From contig NW_019211454.1 of assembly GCF_002443255.2 (NCBI RefSeq), forward strand, positions 25,737,344 through 25,801,343: a stretch of DNA of 64,000 nt, written 5' to 3'. The notes beneath the pieces were generated by a model. The model did not search any database. It was not told where the DNA came from and was given only the letters and a program-made list of their open reading frames with translations. Position 1 is the first letter of the stretch; each line of letters opens with the position of its first letter. Both the position numbers and the translations under genes were made by a program. The stretch is from Varroa destructor (lineage: Eukaryota; Arthropoda; Arachnida; Mesostigmata; Varroidae). This document shows positions 24,090 through 37,300 of the stretch, piece by piece.

Positions 24090-26640
24090 TATGTATATAC
24101 GTTCATCGAAAAAAACTGCTACAATTTACAAAAGAAGACTTAGGCGCGGTACTAAGTTTTTGAATATTGCTTCCGTGATTGCTTCCATGGGAAGACATCG
24201 TTCATGAACTATTTTGTTGTTATACATTTTTCTAAAACATCTCTTTTAGCTTTAGCTAGCACTCAGAAATGGCTATAATTTTAATTTGGTTTCTGCTACA
24301 GTGGCGCTTATATGCAATCTTCTCTGCGAATATATAAATCAAGATCTCTGACCCAGTAAGTCCGTAAAATCCAGTTGGAACGTCGTGTCAACTATTACGT
24401 CTGCTGTATATTCTGGACATTTTGGAGGCGTAAACGTAAACCTAAGTCTTTAACTATAAGCCTGCCGACATTTCATGTATATCGATATTAACTACGCCTG
24501 GTAAAAATAACCGATCCATAAAAAATCTATCGTTTTTCTATGAATAAACGTAGATTTTCCATGGTGTTAAGATCGATGGCTACATCAAGTTCGAATACGT
24601 GTATTTGTAAAAAAAATTGCAAGCCAATTGACATCCAGTGGTAAATTTAGTGATAATAAATCTGCATTATGGAGCTTAAGATTTACATTACCTATGCTAA
24701 AATCTTGTTTTGTAGTCCTATACTCAACTGTGAAACGGCGCACTTTTTAAAAGAAAGTATTAAATCTAATCTTTTAGTTCATTCGTAAAAGTCTACCAAA
24801 GCTTGGTGCATAACAGAATTCTCTTGTAAGCAATATTCAGGTCCGTATATTTTCGCCGATATTGACGGCGGCGTATGTGTACAATGGAGAGTCTATGTAC
24901 AATGCATGATGTCCCGAAGACGTTCACCCATTACACTAGCACTCACGGAATACTGACCATTTACACGTATTTTGAAAGTTTTAAATTGATAAACGCTTTC
25001 CCTCAACGAGCGGAAGACGGTCAGCGATTTCCAGTATATAACGCATTCGAAAACAAATTTGAACTCGAAGTTCACAGTACCGAGGGATCGAGACTCGCTA
25101 CATTAGGTGTCCCAGTCAAATTGAATATCCAGCTACAATGTTCTTCCGTATTTTTGTCTACAGAAGAATTGTGTATTGATATTTTTGATAATTTTTGAGT
25201 GTAGTTTGAGCCGTAATAATTTTCAGGATTTTACGCGCAATAGCAGTTACTGGCACCGGTCAAATACTCGAAGGATCTATTTTTTAACGTTTTTTTTTAT
25301 AGACACAATAGTTATCCTAAGGATTTCTAGTATTCCTCATTCGTCGGAGGACTTTTGAAAGATTGATGAGAGCGACGTGTTATTAATTAACAATCCAAGC
25401 TTTTGATCGTGACTAAAAGCATAAGAAGAATCTGGCGTTTTATTTGCTTTGAACTGTAACTTCTTCAGATGTTGCCAGATGTTTATTGCACAGACAACGA
25501 CGGCATCGTCAGCATTCTGAAGAGGTCCTGCTCTTGCGAACGTTTTCAAATTTCATCGATGGCCTATGTCTTTTTTAAGTGTTTTTCAGGTTTTCGACCT
25601 TCTCTCTATTGCTTGTGGTGGATATTCCATAGGATCTACAAGTTACATTTAGAGAGTCCCTTGACGCGATCCTTTTGCGACCATAGTCTTGAACGCCTTC
25701 ACAGTACAGACTGCATAGTGTTCCCTAGTACCGCGTTGGGTTTTCGTATTCTTGGCTATTGGAGTTGTATCCTTGTTTTTAGGCTTGACGTGCTTTTTTA
25801 ATCCACTCAAGTATGAAAAAGACGTCTGAATTCTTTTTATCCGTAGGGAACAGATTTAAACGCTCATTTTTGAGGCTGACTTATCGTTACATAGAACAAC
25901 ATACAGTATAAAAGTGGCTCTTTAGTCGTGACGAATTGATCCTGGTGTGTATTATGTATTTGAGTAAGATATTTTATTTAGACATTTCTCAGCTGTTCCG
26001 GGTCATAACAGAGTTTCTTCCTTGATTTTTGGTTGACTGAGATCATCCGACATTACATTAGCATGCTGTGAATCTGCGAGACCTTCTAGCTCCACGGTTA
26101 GCTTCTTCATGTAATTTAGCAGCCGTTGGAGTTATACTATTGACAAAAAATAGATCAATGTTAGATACATCGCACTATCGTGGAAGGTAAGGTCGCAGAC
26201 GACTATCTGAGATGAAAATTCGGTAATTTTGATGTTGGCACACAGAAATATACTTTGGCATCTTGTTGTAACAGATCGCTGCAAATTACGTTGTCGTAGT
26301 TTACGTCTGTCATAGAAATTAGTCCAATTTCCACGAATACTAAGATTAGATGTATTTATTCGTGAGTGTCGAAGTGATTGTGCAGTCTTTCAGCAGTTAT
26401 ACTTGTGCATATTCTCGTTACACGCAATTCCCTCGTGTTTATCTATATTTACGCTACGATATATATTTAAGTACGATGAAGGAGTTTCTGTTAAAATACT
26501 AGTCCTGCTAGCACTAGTAATACTGCTAGTACTTTTTTTTTATATTACTATCTTTGTGTCTTCCCCTTATTAGCGATTTTGCCAACTTTTGTCACTGTCT
26601 TATTTCTCATAAGTCTTTTTGAGCTGAAATCCCTGAAGAG
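24090..26640. other. AT-rich non-coding stretch
   Basis: Frames at plus 24875-25198 (107 codons) and plus 25469-25801 (110 codons) are open but carry no recognisable domain. A TATAAAAG element at 25907 has no supporting ORF or clear initiator. An ACTAGT-based inverted repeat lies at 26498-26520. Nothing firm is annotated. Confidence 0.45.
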
Positions 26641-26645
26641 TAACT

Positions 26646-27133
26646 CTATTGATACTCCAGTCTCGTTGTATCTTTTTTTTTGCCGAGAACACGTCGAACA
26701 TAACTTTCCGAACGGTTTTTTTGTAAACTGTTGCTGACTTTATTGAGGGCTTGTACCTGCTCTACTAACCGATCATTCGTCTTTGTGAGCCATTCCACTG
26801 ACAGCTTTACCTCGTCGCTTTCCTGCTCAGGATATGTATATGACGTACTTGTAAGATATTCGAAATAAAACACAGAAGATATTTTTCTGAGACCAGACCT
26901 GCACTTGTGGAAGGCTCTTCAAAAATGTTTGTATAGGCTATCAGATCGTCGGTTGTTATTAGAGAAATCAATCTAAGATAGATGCCATATTTATTAAGTA
27001 TATATCGATTAGTTAGTGATTCTCTGAGTTGATAACTCATGGTAGAGTCAAATTGTCTATTCTGATCTTGAAGCAGAACGATATCATTGAAGTTATCGAA
27101 CTGCAGTAATATCTTGTCTATTTGAAGTTGAAG
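26646..27133 (-). pseudogene. Possible decayed coding sequence with a frameshift, identity unknown
   Basis: On the minus strand one frame is open from 27133 to 26807 (about 109 codons, ATG inside at 27040). A second frame continues from 26873 to 26646 with polar, heptad-like text (VEWLTKTNDRLVEQVQALNK) that suggests a coiled coil. The two overlap, as a single frameshift would produce. A third frame supplies an ATG at 27137 but stops after 14 codons. The composition is more protein-like than its neighbours, but no family is recognised. It may be a relic of a mobile element or chance. Confidence 0.22.
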
Positions 27134-27136
27134 TCA

Positions 27137-28860
27137 TTTTCAAGTCTTTTTTTTTTCTTATTTATGTTAGAACTCTAAACTGGCCTCTAGCTCGATGCCT
27201 TAAGTATTGTAACATAACAGCTTTTAAATTTTCAACCATTTCTACTGTTCACGTTCATTGAGCATATCGTCAAACTGGCTGGTAATCTTATACTAGGATT
27301 CTGGTACAAGTGCTATAAATTGAGGTGAACATATGGCAACGTATTTTTGAATAAACAGATTTTACAGTGGATTCTTAAGGTGAAGACGCTCGCTTAAATA
27401 TTTCACAAATTTAGGTCTTCAAGATGAAGAAGATTGCTTGAAGAATAGATTTTTTTTGGGTTAACTAGATATTATAATTTTTTCAACATTGAATAATAAT
27501 TTCAATTTTTTTGGCTTTTTAACTAGTAGTTGATTTTTTTGCGTGATTGTATATTGAGACATATATTTTCGATATCCATAGTATCTTTGAACATAGAGAA
27601 ACTTGAAATGTATATTTAACGTAATATATATATATATATATATATATGTATAGTCGTTTATTTACATATTAAAATATTTAGTTAAAAAAATTATTAAAGA
27701 CAATAGCGTTCAGTATATTAATTGTCTAAATGTCATTCCTCAAATCATCATAGCCCGAATGGTATGTTCACCTTCTAATAGGAATTACATTTGGGGTGGG
27801 TGCATTTTCAGCCTTAGCCCGTTTTGAATCGGCGGTGTACGCTGTGCTACCGCAGCTGTAAGCAAAAACGAAGATGTTCCGCATTGCCATGGTGTTCGCA
27901 GTGTCCAGTCAGCAATGGTCGATGCTGTCGACGTTTCATCTGATGCCTCTAGCGGAGTGCCAACCCAGCTCGCCTTTTAACCCATTGGCGACTAGGCAAT
28001 TTTATCATTAGTAGTAGCATTATTGTTTCTAGCAAAGACAGAAATACAACAGCAACGAGTAGAAAGTTGATCGTTATCGACTTCTCAATGCACGATTTTG
28101 TTTTTGCAACGAGTTTCACCGAATTGAATTTTTCCATTCAATGAAAAGTTTTCAACTTCGTTTACTGTTATTTACGTTGTTATTTATGCTGCCGCTGGCA
28201 CCGTTTCTGTTAAGTTAATGTTTCATTCTATTGATTATTAATATAATTATCCCAACTATTGAGAATATTACATTCACGTAATCGAACGTAACGACGCAGA
28301 CTACGCTTACGGTCTCCGGTATGAAGTTGCTCACGTTCGTATTGGTTTAAGCAAGAAAACAGGAAGATTTTCGGAAGAAGCTAAAAAAGAGAGACTACGG
28401 ATATATGTAAGAGGTTATAGAGAAAGAGTATTTATTGTTGGTTCTACCACTATGAGGGCCGTTACCACCCCAGAAGGTTGACGAGTAATACACGACAATT
28501 GAAGAAATCTAGTTAATTGTTATTAGACGAAAGATGATAGAAAGAATAAACGTTTAGAGTTTGTCGAAACATTCTGCATGCAACGATATACGAAAATAGT
28601 TCGTTCGATTTTTTATAATCGCCACCAAAGACCAAAAAAAATTGGTGGTTTAGAAAAAATACAATATCGTAGATTTTTTTGCATGCTAGCGCTTGCACAA
28701 AAATACACTCGATTGAAACGTACGGACCAAGAAAGGCATAATCGTCTACTTTGCTTAAACGGTGATCCTGGCAGCCTTAAACAGGTACAAACTCATTAGC
28801 TTTTAAGCTGCACTTCAGCCTTAAAAAGAAATAAACCTTTCCTTATCTGTGGAGCGTTCC
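27137..28860. other. AT-rich stretch upstream of the transcription factor exon
   Basis: A TA repeat lies at about 27623-27648. At 28459-28466 there is a CCGTTACC motif, the reverse complement of the recurrent GGTAACGG. No exon is evident before the candidate acceptor TTCCCAG at 28857-28863. It is probably intron or promoter DNA of the gene starting at 28938. Confidence 0.45.
27623..27648. repeat. TA dinucleotide microsatellite
   Basis: An uninterrupted alternating TA run of about 13 units. Confidence 0.85.
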
Positions 28861-28937
28861 CAGCCCACTTTGCCTTGCATTGCATTACGTGGTCACGAGT
28901 CTTCTTCGAGACCGTTTCGAAATAACAAATACACAAT

Positions 28938-29345
28938 ATGCCGTACATCGACGATGACCTTTTATGGTGTCAGGAGCAGAGTGACAAAACGATGACAGAG
29001 TTGACCAATTTGTCATGCCTGGACACCACGATCACGCTTGTATCAACCGGACCAACTCCAGTTGAAGGCACGCTCACGGAGCTCAGCCACACCGACCTCA
29101 CAGGGCTCGCAACAGCTCCGGACGCGGAAGAGTCCGAAGAGCTCTTAAAGTCGCTTAACGATTCGCATCTCGACAATATCGAGTCTATCTTTGCCGATCT
29201 CGAGCCACAAAGCAAACAATTAGACAATCTAACCATTCTTGGCGACCTACCGCCGCGGCGACGAAAGCGTAGGAAAAGTGCGGATAGTACGTCACATCTG
29301 ACGCCAACCATTGCCCCTCTGCAAGCCGATGACACATTCTCAACG
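28938..29345 (+). CDS. First coding exon of a probable transcription factor (residues 1-136)
   Basis: The ATG at 28938 has A at -3 and an in-frame TAA 15 nt upstream, so it is a genuine start if this is the first coding exon. The exon ends in phase 0 at TCAACG, followed by GTAAGT. Residues 1-16 contain YIDDDLLWCQ; residues 62-90 are acidic and leucine-rich (EESEELL, LDNIESIFADLEP), like an activation domain. Residues 107-113 are RRRKRRK, a likely nuclear localisation signal. There is no signal peptide or membrane segment. The upstream exon boundary may be the acceptor TTCCCAG at 28857-28863. The Y-x-D-x-D-L-x-x-C pattern recalls the N-terminus of insect ecdysone receptor B1 (DQDLWLC), but that is only a hypothesis because the DNA-binding domain is not in view. 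The class is fairly likely; the exact gene is unknown. Confidence 0.72.
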
Positions 29346-29867
29346 GTAAGTTTCACTAATGTAAAAATAAGGTTACATAAAGTCTTAAAACCAAATTAAA
29401 TAGTTAGTTAAATTAATTATATCACCGAAATTGAAGTTTCTGAGACTAACCGTTCCGTTTTACCAATATGTTATCTATTGTCGCTTCATCTGGATTTCTG
29501 CCGGTGCATCCATGTAGCATCTTGAAACAGCTCTAAGAGGATCAGTGTACCATGTGGTTATGTTTAGCACTTACAAATCTCATGTAGATCTATCTTTGTC
29601 GTAGAAAAGTCAACCAGTATTACTAAATAGACAATATGAGACTTTCTATGAACCTTATCTGATTTAAGCAAAATTAGTCTGTTTATTTGGCATTTGCTAC
29701 GTAATATATATATATATTATATGACTGAAAATAAATATACGTCTTCCGTCATCGAACCCAGTTTCCATTAAGCTGCCTACATGAGATGGCAAAGAAACTA
29801 CCATTGCTTAAAAACTCTTTTTGTTGTTTTTTTTTTTTACAAATTTGTGGGTTCATATTCACGGCAG
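29346..29867 (+). other. Phase-0 intron between the transcription factor exons
   Basis: It starts GTAAGT at 29346 and ends after a T-rich tract at ATTCACGGCAG (29867). It is 522 bp and AT-rich, with a TA run near 29702-29718. Removing it joins ...DDTFST to VQVKVEP... in frame. Confidence 0.65.
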
Positions 29868-29976
29868 GTTCAAGTAAAGGTTGAGCCTGGAGATCTGGAC
29901 GGACTTGACGTCTATATCAAACAAGAACCGAGCAATACAACACCCGACAGCGGAACAACAGATATCAGCGATTTAC
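29868..29976 (+). CDS. Second coding exon of the probable transcription factor (residues 137-172), SUMO-motif exon
   Basis: It is bounded by the acceptor GGCAG at 29867 and the donor TTTAC followed by GTAAGT at 29977. It holds 36 complete codons plus one base, so it ends in phase 1. It encodes VQVKVEPGDLDGLDVYIKQE followed by PSNTTPDSG...DISDL. VKVE (K140) and IKQE (K154) both match the psi-K-x-E SUMOylation consensus, each followed by proline. Paired sites of this kind are known as synergy-control motifs in nuclear receptors and other transcription factors and usually dampen activation. The next exon must supply two bases to complete a C-initial codon; no DNA-binding domain exon was found up to 64 kb. 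The gene is therefore incomplete here. Confidence 0.66.
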
Positions 29977-30080
29977 GTAAGTAGCTAAATTACAATTTGC
30001 ATGACTGTATAGTACACGTACAATAGGAAATTGGGAGCCTAAATAAAGAAATAGAAATGTCTGTTTTGTATTCTAAGATG

Positions 30081-30118
<38 letters not shown>

Positions 30119-32031
30119 GTAGATGAAAAGGATGTATACATGGAACTGTAATAGGCACGTCTTTTCCTGAAGATCTATATTTCGTAGCTGAACCGGATAC
30201 GACTGAACCTTTGCAACTCTATTATAGAAAAATAAATTATTTTTTTTGATAAAACAGATAGGTCGACCGCTTCGGTATTGGGTTCCCAGTTTTGAGCCCG
30301 ATTATTAATTACAAAGTTTTTATTTTTTTTGTTTATGTGGAAATGTATATCAATTTCGTTTGTCCTAGAGACAGTTACACAGGGCTTAATGGCTTGCCTA
30401 GCTGTTGCCTACCCGAGCCAAAGAGTAGACATTGAATGGTAGAATAACAAGAATTATTATATCTAGAGTTTACGAATCTTTATGAGTTTTGAAAATACTC
30501 TATTCGAAATTTTCACTGCTTTCAAGTAATTTTTTTTTTATAGACAGGCCACGGTTTTACCACACATAGAAGATTTTTTTTGTCATATTGTCGTTGTAAA
30601 CTTTCGTCCAAAACTAAAACAGCGGCAAGATCCTTCTATTTATTATATGACTCTATTTTATTACAGAATCATGTTTTACATAACTATACTGCGGTAATGA
30701 ACATAGAGGAGTGTTCGTGACTTCTAGAACGAGGTGATAGTTAGGAATTCCGGCATAATCTTCACACAATTACTGCTCGATTTATATTAAAGAGTATAAA
30801 TGATTCTACTAACGATTAGTTAAGTAAGATATAACCCGTGGCATCGAAAATATTCAAGGAAGGAGAATTATTGAAATAATTTTAATTTCAAAATAATGAC
30901 GGCATTTGGGGGCATGTGTCTCAAGCCAATTATTTTAGCTGCCCTTATATCCATGATGCTATACTGTCTACAAAGAAATTGTCGAAGACGTTTCCCTAAG
31001 TCAACGGTGCGCGTTGCTTTATTATTATTCAGGTTTATAGTTAGTATAGCCACGTTCTTACTTGAATGTTTTCTAGAACATCTGGATTTTTACCAGCCAT
31101 TACAGCAACCTCGTGGATCATGTAGTGAACTGTTCGAAACAAAGATACCCGTATTTATTAGTTTACGACCTCATTTTCAGGAAATACGTGCCCTCGATAT
31201 ACCTGGCACGCTTATATTTATATTGACAACGTATAAACGTACGTGAAGCTAAATACTGAAACGTAGTTTTAGTATGCAGGAAACTTCACAACAGTGTACT
31301 TTTTATTTTTTTTTTCAAGTTTTGTTGACGTTTTTTGATTCGTTGACTTTTCGCATTTGACAATACTGAGATAGTTAACGCGAGCAGTCTTGCGTCGGAT
31401 CTTTTTACTTTGCCTGGGACGTATGTATATCAACATTAGCTGCCGAAGCGAACGAGAAAATTATGTTTGCAGGCATATTGCATAGTTGTTCGAATAATAT
31501 GGCTCGCGAATTCGTGATTGCTGGTTCGTCCTTCATGGCAACAAGGTACAAAGAAGCGCTCCTCGCTGGAAGAATCGCGTAACAAATGTTGCTTGCAAAG
31601 CCTATTTTTCTCAAATCGTTTTCATTTCCAGCTAACATTGATATCCAATATCTACGTTCCAACAGCGATCGATTAATTTGATCACTTCGCTCTATCAAAG
31701 TTCCCCTTTTAATAACCGTAGACATATTTATATACAGAGCTGCTGTTAGTTAACTCAGTTCTAGGGCAAGTCAGCTGTTACCAGTTGAAATATTGGATAC
31801 GCCGCAGTACGCGCCACCTGCCAATAGGATTATCATGTCGTACTGCGATGGTTGAAGATAAAAACCTGTTTCAACAACAACATTGGTAGACTGGCGCTGC
31901 ATGCACCATGCATGAACCTGGGCCTGGCACCGGCCAGGTTTATCACATCCAGCAGCCCTTGACGGCCGAGTAACGCTTTGCTATGCCTAAGTTTTTACGG
32001 CATGGTGAGAAAATTCAACGTGAACAAAGGG
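29977..32031. other. AT-rich intronic or convergent intergenic stretch
   Basis: A long TA microsatellite lies at 30081-30116. At 30369 a good acceptor (TTTGTCCTAG) opens a frame in the correct phase for exon 29868-29976 that stops at 30442; it is discussed as a candidate alternative last exon. A minus-strand ATG ORF at 31405-31725 (106 codons) lies just 3' of AK6 but is not longer than chance predicts. AATAAA-like signals for AK6 read on the minus strand (TTTATT near 31301) are far downstream. Confidence 0.4.
30081..30116. repeat. TA dinucleotide microsatellite
   Basis: An uninterrupted alternating TA run of about 18 units, the longest in the window. Confidence 0.9.
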
Positions 32032-33199
<1,168 letters not shown>

Positions 33200-33200
<1 letters not shown>

Positions 33201-34300
33201 GCGTTTTCCTAAAAGTAGCCAGCTTAGTTTTGCAAGAACTGGTGTCGATTATGTACCACAAAAATCACACTTGGAATCTTGTCGAAAAAGAATATATCGC
33301 TAATTAAGGCCCATCTTCCTTTTGCAAGTCTTTCCTGTTCGACCAGCTGGCCTGCAGAGTTATCGACACGCTGAGGAACGGCACCATAAATAATATTCGC
33401 TCATAGATTTGTGCTGTGGATTTGATCGACTGTATATAACATAATAGGATTATTACTATAGAGTTGTATTCTTGATAAAAGTACGAATTTTCTCAAGTCA
33501 TAGCGTTTAACTTACCGGTGCCGAGCCGACCAAAGTGCGCGCACAATATATACAACAGACAACCCGTGATAGATGTAATGTAGCCGTTAATTCAATAATG
33601 GATTACGCTCATCTGATTATTCGTTATTGGTAAAGTATAATTAGATAAAATATGTCAGCGTATTACATCTAAAATATAGTTCAACGTCATTCTTTTTGTT
33701 ACAACAATATTAATAAGTATGAGTTGCAATACCCGACGAAAATCTAAAATGACGTCAAAATTTTATTTACATTATTATTACGCCATTTGTTTTTAGCCAA
33801 ATACAAGACCTTTAAGCGCATGTATATAAGCTAGTTAGTTAATTCGGTCTAGCGGCCGCCAAATTTAAATAATAAAAATGGTTAATATTAGTGTTTTAAA
33901 TGATAGCGGTATATAACGAGGGAGTTCATGCTGGTCGTATAGAAAGAGAGCAGATTTAGAAACAAAATGTATATATTAATTCTGCGATTTGCTATTTGCC
34001 CCATTTCATTTTTCAAGGGTCAGTGGCATTTACGGTGTTGATATGGAGGGTGGCATAGCGTAGATATGTTTAGACTCGTATTAATTTATTTGAGGATTTC
34101 GATTATACCACATTAACGGTCAGAAATCTGAGCATGCCAAACCTGTTTTTATTTCAGTCATTTACACACAAGCGGGGCTTTATTCTCTTGGTCTGTGTCC
34201 AAATCGACTCGATTTGCCTTCACCGTCAAGAGTCGCTAGGCTGGTTAAGGTAAACTTTTCAACACCGACTTTATAAGAAATCGCCACCGACCACCTCTGA
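33200..34300. other. AT-rich non-coding stretch
   Basis: Only short frames and frequent stops. No exon, RNA gene or repeat of note was seen. Confidence 0.55.
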
Positions 34301-37300
34301 GAAGCATGAACATTACGAGAGCGAAAACGCCAATCAGATCAAGTATGGGTGCGCATTATATATATATAGCAGCGATGGCAGAGAAAGAGCTGAGACACCG
34401 CAGCGGGCTACGTCGATCGCTCGATCGAGGCGCTTGCCGCCATGCCGGGTAATCTCTATTAATAAGAAGTTCATTATATCGGTTATTATCGCCGACTGCC
34501 GGCACTGCTTTATCATCGTTTACGAACATTCATGCATTCTGCAGTGGCGATACGCCCAGATGACGGGAGCAACGGCGACGGCAGCAATATTGCCAGCGGC
34601 AAAATCTCAGATATTGTCTATTTCTGCTACTGGTAACGTCTTGAACTACGAGCAGTTTTAGTAAGTTTAACTACGTTACTTACTTAGTGATAAAGCATTC
34701 GGTTCACACACAAACGAACATATGGACGTTGTGTATCAGCTTTGTTTCCACGATTCTTTCTTCAATCCCCGCCTGGGATCTCTTCGACAAAAAAAAAACA
34801 CCGATTTGACAGGATTGTGCGCCATAGTTGACTTGTAACGATTCCTTTGTTCGATTATGTAGTTTTGCCCGATTATCACCTCCTTAGCGAAGCAGAGCGT
34901 ACGAATGGGGAGAAATCGAATGTTTCTTTCACATCAGCCGTGGAAACCGTTGGCCCTTAGCGTCATATTTCTATGATGTGTCATATCATATGGAACACGT
35001 GAGCGTACTCCATTCTCCAGTTGGTCTGGCATAGTATGAGTAGAATAGACTTGAAGGCTATGAGGAGTTCTTTGTGCGGCATGCACACGAACGAGCAGAT
35101 GTCGATAAAGTTAGTAAGTCGAAATAATTATAGGGTAATGGAATATATGGAGTGACTATTTGCTTTCTTTTTGTGGACCCACTGCGATGACGGCGGCGGC
35201 GGTGGCAGCAGTGGTAGTAGCGTTGGCGATTCAGGCAAACGGCAGGACGAATGCCGTTGTCAACATGTTAATCGTTGTTCTTGTTATTGTTATTAACGTC
35301 TTCATCGTTAGCTGCATGTTTTCATGTGTATCTTGGTTGTATGCTAGAGCGCATGGTTCTGAATCCTGTGGCCGCTGCCCCTTGTGAGAATCGGAACGGA
35401 TCGATTGATCTTCCACGAAATGTTTATCGTATCGTTACCAACGCCAGTGAGCGAAATAACAAAAAAAGTCCGCTGTGCTAGCAAACCAGTGAATAACATC
35501 GTCAACAGCCTTGATGTCGCCTACGCCTAACATGCTTCTCAGCCTTCCTTGTTCACTTGAGCCTTTCCTTGTTCCTGCTTAGTATGTTCAGATACCAACG
35601 TAGACAGTCTGATTCAGCTCTACTAGAATCATTGCTTATCAAATATTGCATCGATCAAAAATACCTAGAATTTCGTAAACAAAAAGAGACAAGTGGATGC
35701 AATGTGGATAAGCAGGATACGGGGGCATATCGAATGGACACCGATTTAAAATTTGTCGCGTGATGATTTTCAGCTGTTAAACAATGAGGGGTTGAAAAAT
35801 GGTTTCTTTAATTTACGTGGCCGCCTTTGCGACTTCGGCGGAAGCAGTAGACGGGGCTAGCAGCAGGAGGGCAACGGCAGCCTTGAGGCGTTGACCACGG
35901 TGTCTGTCACTCGACTCGAGGGTGGTGGGAGCGATAGCCGCCATCGTTCGCTGCTTGGGTCATTAATGACTTGTTTATCGTTGGCCATTTTTGCTGGACG
36001 TCTGTATACGGGCACAGCTCCCACTACCAGAGGCTATTCAATCTATTGAAATGTGAAAGCCGACTAATGACTGACTTGTGGCCACCGATGGCAAATTACT
36101 GCCGCTGGCTCTTCCGTTCACTTACGTCCAAATTCATGATCTAAATAGTACGATGATTACAATAGGCAGTGGCAATAAATACTGTACAAATAACGCCACT
36201 AATGATAACAGAGAATGCTCACCTAGATAGCATCATGGTCAATCATATCAGCCGCTAGCCGACCTCTATTTCCGTGTTGAAGATGGAGAGCGAATTTTAG
36301 ACGTACCTCTTTCGACGCACACCCGTCAAGGATTCGGCCATGACGGCGTCGACGAATCCAGCTTGTTCGCTTCGCCGAAAGATGTCAACAGACTATTCAA
36401 CTTAAATTTGAAACGAAAAGTTACCACTGAAATCTTCAAAGGTCCAATGTTCTTCATAACTTCTAGTATAATATAACGACAATGCTTCGACGCTGCTATA
36501 TTTGTTCATCAGGCGCCAGCATTTCTGTCAGGTGTCATCTACTATTTTTTAGCATTGCGGCTTATTTTTGGCCGCGTTGATTACGCGTAACATTAAACAC
36601 TGATATGACGCAACGTGATATGTAACCCCCTTTTTTCACTGTTATACACGCATGACCATTCATGATATCCATCTGTAAACTACGCGTCAAATTATGCATT
36701 GGGTACGACGTAGAAGCTTGTCTGCGGCAAACTGTTCGCCGGCTTTTTGCCACACAACCCGTTGGTAACCACAATGATCTAGATTCATTCTATTCTGTGA
36801 ATGTGTACATTGATGCGTGCCATTTTGCGGCTCTTGCATAACATGAATGTGCCGCCTTTCGCCCCCGAAACTTCTGGCAGAATCAAATCTTAGCCCAGCT
36901 TCGCATCGTCTCCACATGCACGAATAAAAAGTTCAGACTTAGCATTGTGGGCAGCATACGACTACGTGCCTATGTGGTTACTGAAGTAACGGATGCACAC
37001 CCAACGAAAGGGAGATCAAAAGATTTGCGTAACGAAACCAGTGTCCTGATAAATGATGGAGGTGATTTGTAACTTGCAATTGTGTCTGCCGAAATTCTCC
37101 TCTAGTCAGGAACCATCAAAGGTACCGCCGCAGCGGTTCCTCACTTGCTCGTTCGCTTCCACTAGCTACTCGTGAGGCCGCTTTCACTGCGCAACGGTTG
37201 TGGATCGTCGACCTATGCAACGAACAACCTCAAAGAACTGCTGGATGCCGGGCGTTCAGTGTCCTCCAACTGGACATCCAATCTCAGATCTCGTGGCTCA

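Noticed and set aside
25907..25914. TATAAAAG element
   Set aside because: No initiator at the right distance and no exon downstream; TATA-like strings are common in this AT-rich stretch.
26038..26046. TGAGATCAT, the bantam seed region
   Set aside because: The match is only nine bases and the surrounding sequence lacks the complementary arm.
31405..31725. 106-codon minus-strand ATG frame just 3' of AK6
   Set aside because: The length is within chance expectation, no domain is seen, and the TATA-like TATATAAAT directly abuts the ATG, leaving no room for a leader.
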